A stretch of DNA of 13,209 nt, from contig DLYC01000242.1 in NCBI GenBank assembly GCA_003447895.1, positions 1-13,209 of the forward strand, written 5' to 3'. The translations under genes and the position numbers were made by a program. The notes under the pieces are model-generated. The model had not been told where the DNA came from. It did not search any database and saw only the letters and a list, made by a program, of their open reading frames with translations. Shown here one piece after another: positions 1 through 6,446 of the stretch. The stretch's first letter is position 1. Each line of letters begins with the position of its first letter. The DNA is from Lachnospiraceae bacterium (GTDB lineage: Bacteria; Bacillota; Clostridia; Lachnospirales; Lachnospiraceae).

Positions 1-921
1 CAGGACAAGATCAACGCCTACATGACGCTGTACACCGCATTGGTCAATGTCTGCAAGTGCGCAGCTCCGATGATCCCCTTCATGACAGAGGAGATCTATC
101 AAAATATCGTGAGGAGCGTCGATAAGACCGCTCCCGAGAGCATTCACCTGTGCCTGTACCCTGTCGCAGAGGAGTCCCATGTTGACAAGGAGCTCGAGGA
201 GAGCATGGACGAAGTCCTAAAGATCGTCGTCATGGGCCGCGCGTGCCGCAACGCCTCCAATATCAAGAACAGACAGCCCATCGCGCAGATGTTTGTAAAG
301 GCCGACAAGACGCTCGATCCTTTCTATCAGGAGATCATCGAGAACGAGCTCAATGTCAAAAAAGTGATCTTTACGGACGATGTCCGCGAGTTTACAAGCT
401 ACACCTTCAAGCCGCAGCTCCGCACAGTCGGTCCCAAGTACGGAAAGCAGCTGGGCGGTATTAAGAAATATCTCGCAGGGCTTGACGGAAACGCGGCCAT
501 GGATGCCCTGAAGGCAGACGGCGCGCTGCGCTTTGATGTAAACGGCGTTACGGTCGAGCTCACGGAGGAGGACCTTCTCATCGACACAGCCCGCAAGGAG
601 GGCTATGTGAGCCAGGAGGACGGCACATTCACCGTCGTTCTCGACACAAACCTGACACCGGAGCTTCTGGAAGAGGGCTATGTATACGAGCTCATCAGCA
701 AGATCCAGACCATGAGAAAAGAGTCCGGGTTCGAGGTCATGGACCGCATCCGCGTATCCCTGAGCGGAAACAGCAAGCTGTCCAAGGTGGCTGCCAGAAA
801 CGAGGCGGCGATCGCGGGCAAGGTCCTGGCGGAGAAGATCGAACAGGATGTCACACTTGCCAATTCCAAGAAGTGGGATATCAACGGAGAGAAAGTCACG
901 ATCAGCGTTGAGAAGATCTGA
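1..921 (+). CDS. ileS: Isoleucyl-tRNA synthetase, C-terminal part (5' truncated by window edge)
   Basis: This is the last 306 codons of isoleucine--tRNA ligase, which charges tRNA-Ile in the cytoplasm. The reading frame is open from base 1, so the gene starts before the window and the catalytic HIGH and KMSKS motifs are not visible. The visible start is the helical anticodon-binding domain (CKCAAPMIPFMTEEIYQ, followed by MGRACRNASNIKNRQPI). After it comes a long C-terminal extension containing FKPQLRTVGPKYGK and ELISKIQTMRKESGFEVMDR. That extension resembles the domain of the larger eukaryote-like (class 2) IleRS, not the short zinc-binding tail of the E. coli type. No Cys cluster typical of the zinc tail is seen at the end. 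The stop TGA is at 919-921, and glgP begins 18 bases later with no terminator between them, so readthrough into glgP is likely. The family call is secure; the class 2 assignment is inferred from the C-terminus alone. Confidence 0.93.
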   Translation, partial: QDKINAYMTLYTALVNVCKCAAPMIPFMTEEIYQNIVRSVDKTAPESIHLCLYPVAEESHVDKELEESMDEVLKIVVMGRACRNASNIKNRQPIAQMFVKADKTLDPFYQEIIENELNVKKVIFTDDVREFTSYTFKPQLRTVGPKYGKQLGGIKKYLAGLDGNAAMDALKADGALRFDVNGVTVELTEEDLLIDTARKEGYVSQEDGTFTVVLDTNLTPELLEEGYVYELISKIQTMRKESGFEVMDRIRVSLSGNSKLSKVAARNEAAIAGKVLAEKIEQDVTLANSKKWDINGEKVTISVEKI

Positions 922-939
922 CACAGAAAGAGAGGAAAT

Positions 940-3459
940 ATGTTAAAAAGACCAACCTTCAATTTTGATAAAGACCTTTTTAAGAGAAGTGTGGAGTACA
1001 ACGTGCGCACAATGTACCGCCGCACCATGAAGGAGGCGACGGACCAGCAGGTATTCCAGGCTTCCGCAATGGCTCTTAAGGATCAGATCATCGACTGCTG
1101 GATGAGAACCCAGAAGGTATTTGATGAAAAGGACCCCAAGCAGGTCGTCTACCTGTCCATGGAGTTTCTCATGGGCCGCGCATTCGGAAACGACGCCATC
1201 AACCTGATGGCTTATGAGCCCATCAAGCAGGCGCTCAAGGAGCTCGGCTTCAAGCTCAACGCGATCGAGGACGAGGAGCCCGACGCGGCGCTCGGAAACG
1301 GCGGCCTGGGAAGACTTGCCGCATGTTTTCTGGATTCCCTTGCGACCCTGAACTACCCCGCGTACGGCGCGGGCATCCGCTATCAGTACGGTATGTTCAA
1401 GCAGGAGATCCGCGACGGCTATCAGGTGGAAGTGCCCGACAATTGGCTCGACAACGGAAATCCCCTGGAGCTTAGAAGACCCGAGTACACCCAGGAAGTC
1501 CACTTCGGCGGCTATGTGACCTCCTATCTGGACAAAAACGGCCGCACCATGTACAAGCAGGAGGGCTACAGCGCTGTAAAGGCAGTTCCCTATGATCTGC
1601 CGGTCATCGGCTACGGAAACGGATTCGTGGATACGCTCAGGATCTGGGACGCGGAGCCGGTCGTGAGCTTCAAGCTGGACTCTTTTGACAGAGGTGAGTA
1701 CCAGAAGTCTGTCGAGCAGGAGAACCTGGCCCGCACGATCTGCAACGTCCTCTACCCTTGCGACGACCACGTACAGGGCAAGGAGCTTCGCCTCAAACAG
1801 CAGTATTTCTTCGTGTCCGCGACGCTTCAGTGCGCGATCCAGAAGTACATGAAGACCCACGATGATATCCGCAGGCTCCCCGAGAAGTATGTCTTCCAGC
1901 TCAACGATACACACCCCACACTGGCGATCCCCGAGCTTATGCGCATCCTGATGGATGAATACGCGCTCACATGGGACGAGGCGTGGGAGGTTGTCACGCA
2001 CTGCTGCGCGTACACAAACCACACCATTATGGCGGAAGCGCTTGAGAAATGGCCCATCGAGCTGTTCTCCAGGCTCCTTCCCAGAATCTACTCCATCGTG
2101 GAGGAGATCAACAGAAGATTTGAGGGACAGATCCATGCCCGTTATGACAATACCGGCGTAGACGTAGGCCACAAGATCTACAAGATGGGCATCATCTACG
2201 ACGGACAGGTCCGCATGGCAAACCTTGCGATCGTGGCCGGTTTCTCCGTAAACGGCGTTGCGGAGCTTCACACCGCGATCCTTATGACCGAGGAACTCAG
2301 GGACTTCTACGAGATGTTCCCCGAGAAATTCAACAACAAGACCAACGGCATCACACAGAGACGATTCCTTCTTCACGCAAACCAGAACCTGGCCAAGTGG
2401 GTCACCGACAAGATCGGCGACGAGTGGATCACCGACCTGTCCCATATGAAGGAACTGGAAGTCTATGTGGATGACACCAAGGCGCAGAAGGAGTTCATGA
2501 ACATCAAGTACAAGAACAAAGTGCGCCTTGCCAAGTACATCCTTGAGCACAACGGGATTGAAGTGGATCCCCGCTCTATTTTCGATGTCCAGGTCAAGAG
2601 ACTTCACGAGTACAAGAGACAGCTCCTCAACATTCTGCATGTCATGTACCTGTACAATCAGCTGAAGGCAAACCCCAACATGGAGTTTAAGAAGAGAACC
2701 TTCATCTTCGGCGCCAAGGCGGCGGCAGGTTACAAGACCGCGAAGCTGACGATCAAGCTGATCAACTCCGTGGCGGATGTCATCAACAATGACCCCACGA
2801 TCGATGACAAGATCAAGGTTGTCTTCATCGAGAACTACCGCGTATCCAACGCGGAGATCATCATCGCGGCGGCAGATGTCTCCGAGCAGATCTCCACAGC
2901 TTCCAAGGAAGCTTCCGGAACCGGCAACATGAAGTTCATGCTGAACGGCGCCGTGACGCTTGGAACCCTGGACGGCGCCAACGTCGAGATCGTCGAGGAA
3001 GTGGGCGAAGAGAACGCGTTTATCTTCGGCCTGAGTTCTCAGCAGGTCATCAACTACGAGAACAACGGCGGCTATGATCCCAGAAGGATCTTCAACGAGG
3101 ACCAGAACGTCCGCCAGGTGCTCGTACAGCTGGTCGACGGCACGTATTCTCCCGAGGATCCGGACCTGTTCCGTCCTCTGTACGAATCCCTGCTGGGCGG
3201 TCACAGAATCGAGCGCGCGGACAGATACTTCATCCTCGCGGACTTCGAGTCCTATGCCGCGGCGCAGCGTGAGGTCGAGAAGGCATACAGTGACACCAAG
3301 AGATGGGCGCGCATGGCCATGATGAATGTCGCCAACGTCGGCAAGTTCTCCTCTGACAGAACCATTGAGCAGTACGCGCAGGAGATCTGGGGCCTCGAGA
3401 AGGTCTATATCCCCGCAAGAAGGGGCAGAAAGCCGAAGAAGACGACAACGGAGGCCTGA
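940..3459 (+). CDS. glgP: Glycogen/maltodextrin phosphorylase (GT35)
   Basis: The 839-residue product is a PLP-dependent alpha-glucan phosphorylase, which releases glucose-1-phosphate from the non-reducing ends of glycogen or maltodextrin in the cytoplasm. Family blocks appear in order: LSMEFLMGRAFGNDAI near residue 70, DAALGNGGLGRLAACFLDSL, QLNDTHPTLAIPELMRIL, NKTNGITQRRF, DVQVKRLHEYKRQLLN, FIFGAKAAAGYKTAK, then KEASGTGNMKFMLNGA, in which Lys665 is the expected PLP Schiff-base lysine. Length is slightly above the usual 800-830. The extra length includes a basic C-terminal tail, RRGRKPKKTTTEA, that looks outside the catalytic fold. The ATG at 940 has AGAGGA at 931-936 as ribosome binding site. 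It probably shares a transcript with ileS, and a strong terminator follows at 3498-3556. Whether glycogen or imported maltodextrin is the main substrate cannot be read from sequence; the nearby malQ and importer make maltodextrin plausible. Confidence 0.96.
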   Translation: MLKRPTFNFDKDLFKRSVEYNVRTMYRRTMKEATDQQVFQASAMALKDQIIDCWMRTQKVFDEKDPKQVVYLSMEFLMGRAFGNDAINLMAYEPIKQALKELGFKLNAIEDEEPDAALGNGGLGRLAACFLDSLATLNYPAYGAGIRYQYGMFKQEIRDGYQVEVPDNWLDNGNPLELRRPEYTQEVHFGGYVTSYLDKNGRTMYKQEGYSAVKAVPYDLPVIGYGNGFVDTLRIWDAEPVVSFKLDSFDRGEYQKSVEQENLARTICNVLYPCDDHVQGKELRLKQQYFFVSATLQCAIQKYMKTHDDIRRLPEKYVFQLNDTHPTLAIPELMRILMDEYALTWDEAWEVVTHCCAYTNHTIMAEALEKWPIELFSRLLPRIYSIVEEINRRFEGQIHARYDNTGVDVGHKIYKMGIIYDGQVRMANLAIVAGFSVNGVAELHTAILMTEELRDFYEMFPEKFNNKTNGITQRRFLLHANQNLAKWVTDKIGDEWITDLSHMKELEVYVDDTKAQKEFMNIKYKNKVRLAKYILEHNGIEVDPRSIFDVQVKRLHEYKRQLLNILHVMYLYNQLKANPNMEFKKRTFIFGAKAAAGYKTAKLTIKLINSVADVINNDPTIDDKIKVVFIENYRVSNAEIIIAAADVSEQISTASKEASGTGNMKFMLNGAVTLGTLDGANVEIVEEVGEENAFIFGLSSQQVINYENNGGYDPRRIFNEDQNVRQVLVQLVDGTYSPEDPDLFRPLYESLLGGHRIERADRYFILADFESYAAAQREVEKAYSDTKRWARMAMMNVANVGKFSSDRTIEQYAQEIWGLEKVYIPARRGRKPKKTTTEA

Positions 3460-3497
3460 GTCCCGAAGCTTTGAACGTTCCATAGAAATTGACAGAT

Positions 3498-3556
3498 CCC
3501 CGGAAACTCTGTGGTCCGCCTCTTCAGGGCGGTTCACAGGGCGTCCGGGGAATTTT
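3498..3556 (+). terminator. Intrinsic terminator after glgP
   Basis: A long hairpin has three paired blocks separated by small internal loops. CCCCGGA (3498-3504) pairs with TCCGGGG (3544-3550), CTGTG (3509-3513) with CACAG (3535-3539), and CCGCC (3516-3520) with GGCGG (3528-3532). The loop is 3521-3527. AATTTT (3551-3556) follows directly, a short U tract in RNA. It lies about 40 bases after the glgP stop and just upstream of the ddl promoter, so it separates the two transcription units. Confidence 0.82.
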
Positions 3557-3582
3557 AATCTCAGCGGAGTATATGCTATAAT
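3554..3582 (+). promoter_or_regulatory. Promoter for ddl-murF (extended -10)
   Basis: A perfect TATAAT at 3577-3582 is preceded by TGC (3574-3576), giving a consensus extended -10. A poor -35 (TTTAAT, 3554-3559) sits 17 bases upstream, which is typical when an extended -10 compensates. The predicted start of transcription is near 3589, giving a leader of about 35 bases before ddl. It begins immediately after the glgP terminator stem and partly overlaps its U tract. Confidence 0.75.
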
Positions 3583-3613
3583 GGGCAAAATAAAAAAAGA
3601 GCCCGCAGAGGGC

Positions 3614-3619
3614 AGGAGG
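3614..3619 (+). promoter_or_regulatory. Ribosome binding site of ddl
   Basis: AGGAGG lies five bases before the ATG at 3625, a near-perfect Shine-Dalgarno. It is immediately preceded by a small GCCC/GGGC hairpin (3601-3604 with 3610-3613) and an A7 tract (3592-3598), which could help keep the site single-stranded. That role is inference. Confidence 0.75.
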
Positions 3620-3624
3620 TCATT

Positions 3625-4689
3625 ATGAAGATTGTGGTTCTGTGTGGAGGACTTAGCACAGAAAGAAATATTTCTTTCCTTTCGGGAACAAAAGTATGCA
3701 GGGCGCTCAGAGAAAGAGGTCACAAGGCGGTCCTTGTGGACCTGTTTATGGGGCTGGAGGATGTGACGGAAGATCCGGCTTCTCTGTTTGAGGATCTGCC
3801 TGAGCTGAAGGCTCTGTCTTTTGACGGAACTTCGCCGGATCTTAGGGCAGTCCGGGAATCCAGGAAGTGGAAGAGCCCTTCTCTGTTCGGAAAAGGGGTC
3901 CTGGAGATCTGCCGGATGGCGGACATGGTCTTTGTGGCCCTGCACGGGATGAACGGGGAGGACGGACGCGTACAGGCGACCTTTGATATGCTGGGAATTC
4001 CCTACACGGGATCGGGATATCTGGGAGCGGCCATGGCCATGGACAAGATGATCACTAAGGAGATGGTGAAGGACAAGGGCGTCCGGACACCGGACTATAA
4101 GACCTTCCATGCAGGCGCCATCACGGGGGAGGAAGACGCGGCGAAGTCCGCGGAAGCGATCGCCTCCCGCATTCAGGCGCCCTGTGTCATCAAGACACCG
4201 ACCGGCGGCTCCTCTGTCGGCGTCTATATTGTGACAAGCCAGGACGGGGTGAAGCCTGCCGTGGAGAAGTGCCTGACTTTTGGCCCGGACATCCTTGTGG
4301 AGCAGATGATCGAGGGAAGGGAGTTTACGTGCGCGGTGCTGAAGGACCGGGCGCTTCCTTCCGTGGAGATCGTGCCCAAGGTGGATTTCTACAATTATGA
4401 GAACAAGTATAAGGCGGGCGCCACGGAGGAGATCTGTCCCGGGCGCTGCACGCCCGAGGTGGAGCGGCAGATGGGCGAGATGGCACTCAAGGTCCACAAC
4501 ATCCTGGGGCTCAGGACCTATTCCCGAAGCGACTTTATCGTAGACAAGTACGACAACGCGTGGTTTCTGGAAGTCAATACGCTGCCCGGCATGACGCCCA
4601 CAAGCCTGGTGCCCCAGGAAGCGGCGGCGGTCGGAATTTCCTACGAGGATCTGTGCGAGATCATCGTCAATGACGCGCTGGAGAGGTGA
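3625..4689 (+). CDS. ddl: D-alanine--D-alanine ligase
   Basis: This 354-residue ATP-grasp enzyme joins two D-alanines to make the dipeptide used by MurF in peptidoglycan precursor synthesis. Visible landmarks: GGLSTERNIS at the N-terminus with Glu13 (counterpart of E. coli DdlB Glu15), HGMNGEDG at His107, and the ATP-grasp segment VIKTPTGGSSVG with Ser197. The omega loop FYNYENKY carries Tyr262 (DdlB Tyr216 counterpart), followed by Arg301 and Asp303 in YSRSDF, then LEVNTLPGM with Glu316 and Asn318. The omega-loop Lys-Tyr pair argues for D-Ala-D-Ala rather than the D-lactate type of vancomycin resistance ligases. It is longer than DdlB (306), mainly through an extra acidic stretch at about residues 40-90, which I read as a lineage feature. 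Its own promoter and an AGGAGG site precede it, and murF follows after 54 bases. Confidence 0.95.
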   Translation: MKIVVLCGGLSTERNISFLSGTKVCRALRERGHKAVLVDLFMGLEDVTEDPASLFEDLPELKALSFDGTSPDLRAVRESRKWKSPSLFGKGVLEICRMADMVFVALHGMNGEDGRVQATFDMLGIPYTGSGYLGAAMAMDKMITKEMVKDKGVRTPDYKTFHAGAITGEEDAAKSAEAIASRIQAPCVIKTPTGGSSVGVYIVTSQDGVKPAVEKCLTFGPDILVEQMIEGREFTCAVLKDRALPSVEIVPKVDFYNYENKYKAGATEEICPGRCTPEVERQMGEMALKVHNILGLRTYSRSDFIVDKYDNAWFLEVNTLPGMTPTSLVPQEAAAVGISYEDLCEIIVNDALER

Positions 4690-4733
4690 GATCCGACCGG
4701 ATTTTACAAAGACCTGAGAGAGCGCTTCGACAT

Positions 4734-4738
4734 GGAGG
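4734..4738 (+). promoter_or_regulatory. Ribosome binding site that decides the murF start
   Basis: GGAGG lies five bases before the ATG at 4744. An in-frame ATG at 4732 overlaps this site and has no good Shine-Dalgarno of its own, so the downstream ATG is the better start. Confidence 0.7.
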
Positions 4739-4743
4739 ATAGA

Positions 4744-6225
4744 ATGGAGAAATTATATGTCAAAGAGATCCTGGAAGCTGTCCGAGGGGAGCTTTTGGGA
4801 GAAGTGGATACTGAAAGTACTTATATTGAAAACGTGCAGACGGACAGCAGGAAGGTGAGAGCAGGTGACCTCTTTGTCGCGATCATCGGCGAGCGCCTCG
4901 ACGCGCACCGGTTTGTGGAGAGCGCGATGGAGAAGGGCGCGGCGGGCTGTCTTGTCAGTAAAGCCTCCGAAACGGTCCCCGAGGGGAAATTCTGCGTTCT
5001 CGTTAAGGATACGATCAAGGCCATGGGCGACCTGGCCGCCTACTATCTTCGGAAACTTGCCATCCCGGTGGTGGCTGTCACGGGGAGCGTCGGAAAGACG
5101 ACCACGAAAGATATGGTCGCCTCTGTCCTCTCGACAAAATACAGAACGGTCAAGACGCCCCATAACCTCAACAACCATATCGGACTTCCTCTGGCAGTCT
5201 TTACGATCGGCGGGGAGGACGAGATCGCGGTCCTGGAGATGGGGATGAACCATCTCGGTGAGATCGATTACCTGACGCGCATCGCGAAGCCGGATGTGGC
5301 GGTCATCACGAATGTCGGTGACGCGCACATCGGGATCCTGGGAAGCAGAGAGAACATTCTAAGGGCTAAGTGCGAGATCTTTCACGGCCTCAGGAAGGGG
5401 GGCACCGCGGTCCTGAACGGCGACGATGCGCTTCTTGTGACCCTGAAGCCGGGCGCCGACAGAGTAAAGGACGATGCGGCGGGCGCACAGTCCGGCGGAG
5501 ACGGCATCTTCGCGCAGATGTACGCGGGAATCGACGCCGGCGGATTTACGTTCCACTGGGTGGGAGCGTCCGAAAGCTGCGACTACAGGGCTGTCAATAT
5601 TGAGGACAGGCTCGAAGAGGAGGTCCGCTGCGACGCGAAGACCCCGGAAGGCACCTTTTCCGTGAGGATTCCGGCCCTTGGAAGGCACATGATCTATCCG
5701 GCGATGACGGCGGCAGCGGTGGGGCAGTATTTTGGCCTGTCGGGGGAGGAGATCGCAGAGGGCATCGGGAACTTCAAGGCGACGGGAATGCGCATGGAGA
5801 CCGAGCAGATGCCCGGTCGGATCAAACTGTTTAACGACACCTACAACGCGAACACGCAGTCCATGGAGGAAGCCCTGAAGATCCTGGCAAACGCGGAGTT
5901 CGCGCACAAGGTCGCGGTAGTCGGAGATATGCTGGAGCTTGAGGACTTCGCGGAGAAGCTGCACCGCGAGGTGGGTGAATACGCGGCGGGACTTCCGATC
6001 GACACTCTGGTCACCGTGGGAGAGTGCAGCAGATGGATCGCGGAGGCGGCCGCAGAGCATGGAATGGAGGACGTGCGGCCCTGCGCGGACAAGGAAGAGG
6101 CGAAAAAAGTGCTGGCGGAGCTGGTGAGGCCTGACACGGCGCTTCTCTTTAAGGCGTCGCGGGGGATGGCCCTGGAGGAACTGCACAGCTACTGCAGAGA
6201 ACTGGCGGAGAAAACGATTAAGTGA
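4744..6225 (+). CDS. murF: UDP-N-acetylmuramoyl-tripeptide--D-alanyl-D-alanine ligase
   Basis: MurF is the cytoplasmic Mur ligase that uses ATP to add the D-Ala-D-Ala dipeptide, the product of the neighbouring ddl, to UDP-MurNAc-tripeptide. From the start at 4744 the product is 493 residues, slightly longer than E. coli MurF (about 450). The N-terminal UDP-binding domain shows DSRKVRAGDLFVAI. The ATPase domain shows AVTGSVGKTTTKD with P-loop Lys118, NNHIGLPLAVF, VLEMGMNHLGEID and ITNVGDAHIG. The MurF/MurE-type signature NDTYNANTQSMEEAL lies near residue 364, and the C-terminal ligase domain includes VAVVGDMLELED. An in-frame ATG at 4732 would add four residues but overlaps the ribosome binding site. 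The gene is separated from ddl by 54 bases without a convincing terminator, so the two are probably co-transcribed. No good intrinsic terminator is visible after it. Confidence 0.95.
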   Translation: MEKLYVKEILEAVRGELLGEVDTESTYIENVQTDSRKVRAGDLFVAIIGERLDAHRFVESAMEKGAAGCLVSKASETVPEGKFCVLVKDTIKAMGDLAAYYLRKLAIPVVAVTGSVGKTTTKDMVASVLSTKYRTVKTPHNLNNHIGLPLAVFTIGGEDEIAVLEMGMNHLGEIDYLTRIAKPDVAVITNVGDAHIGILGSRENILRAKCEIFHGLRKGGTAVLNGDDALLVTLKPGADRVKDDAAGAQSGGDGIFAQMYAGIDAGGFTFHWVGASESCDYRAVNIEDRLEEEVRCDAKTPEGTFSVRIPALGRHMIYPAMTAAAVGQYFGLSGEEIAEGIGNFKATGMRMETEQMPGRIKLFNDTYNANTQSMEEALKILANAEFAHKVAVVGDMLELEDFAEKLHREVGEYAAGLPIDTLVTVGECSRWIAEAAAEHGMEDVRPCADKEEAKKVLAELVRPDTALLFKASRGMALEELHSYCRELAEKTIK

Positions 6226-6305
6226 AATAAACCCGGAAATAATCCTGCACAGTCATTACAAAATTGATTGTGAATATTGACGAAAACTGACTATATTCTT
6301 CAAAA

Positions 6306-6350
6306 ATTTATGGGAAAACGGAAAAACAGCTTGTTAATTTCCCGATAAAT
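6306..6350. promoter_or_regulatory. Long inverted repeat straddling the importer promoter (candidate operator)
   Basis: ATTTATGGGAAA (6306-6317) is matched in inverse orientation by TTTCCCGATAAAT (6338-6350), 12 paired bases with one extra G in the right arm. The arms are 20 bases apart, with centres about 32 bases apart, roughly three helical turns. The right arm fills the spacer between the -35 and -10 boxes and the left arm lies just upstream of the -35. No U tract follows, so a terminator is less likely than a regulator-binding site. No regulator gene is present in the window to name. Confidence 0.5.
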
Positions 6351-6358
6351 GGTACAAT
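6331..6358 (+). promoter_or_regulatory. Main promoter of the sugar importer operon
   Basis: TTGTTA (6331-6336) and TACAAT (6353-6358) are spaced by 16 bases and lie in AT-rich DNA, as expected for a housekeeping sigma promoter. Transcription would start near 6365, giving a leader of about 80 bases before the binding-protein ATG. A weaker alternative upstream is TTGTGA (6268-6273) with TATATT (6292-6297), spacer 18. The 221-base gap between murF and 6447 contains no gene that I can see. Confidence 0.65.
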
Positions 6359-6374
6359 CCTTATGTAAACTTAT

Positions 6375-6410
6375 GCGCTAAAGTATCTAAGAAGATACTG
6401 TAAGTGGCGC
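6375..6410 (+). other. Hairpin in the 5' leader of the binding-protein gene
   Basis: AGTATC (6382-6387) pairs with GATACT (6394-6399) around the loop TAAGAA. An outer GCGC (6375-6378) can pair with GCGC (6407-6410) across an imperfect region. It falls inside the predicted leader RNA, ending about 25 bases before the ribosome binding site AAGGAGG (6435-6441). It could be an RNA stability or regulatory element, or a DNA operator downstream of the start point. I do not recognise a known riboswitch class. Confidence 0.45.
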
Positions 6411-6446
6411 GGGTAGCAACAGTTTATTTTCAATAAGGAGGAAACT

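Noticed and set aside
943..4497. A 1184-codon open frame on the minus strand opposite glgP and ddl
   Set aside because: It is in exact codon register with both sense genes and is explained by their avoidance of TTA, CTA and TCA. Its predicted protein is His/Leu/Asp/Val-rich with no recognisable domain, and it crosses the glgP terminator and ddl promoter.
3625..4689. ddl as a vancomycin-resistance-type D-Ala-D-Lac ligase
   Set aside because: The omega loop keeps the Lys-Tyr pair (YENKY) of D-Ala-D-Ala enzymes, and no vanH- or vanX-like gene is nearby; it is paired with murF.
4691..4705. A small ATCC/GGAT hairpin followed by TTTT between ddl and murF as a terminator
   Set aside because: Only four base pairs, too weak to end transcription; the two genes are more likely co-transcribed.
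6313..6328. A catabolite-repression (cre)-like sequence near the importer promoter
   Set aside because: It has a central CG with flanking A runs, but the outer TG and CA positions do not fit the consensus in spacing, so it is weaker than expected for CcpA binding.
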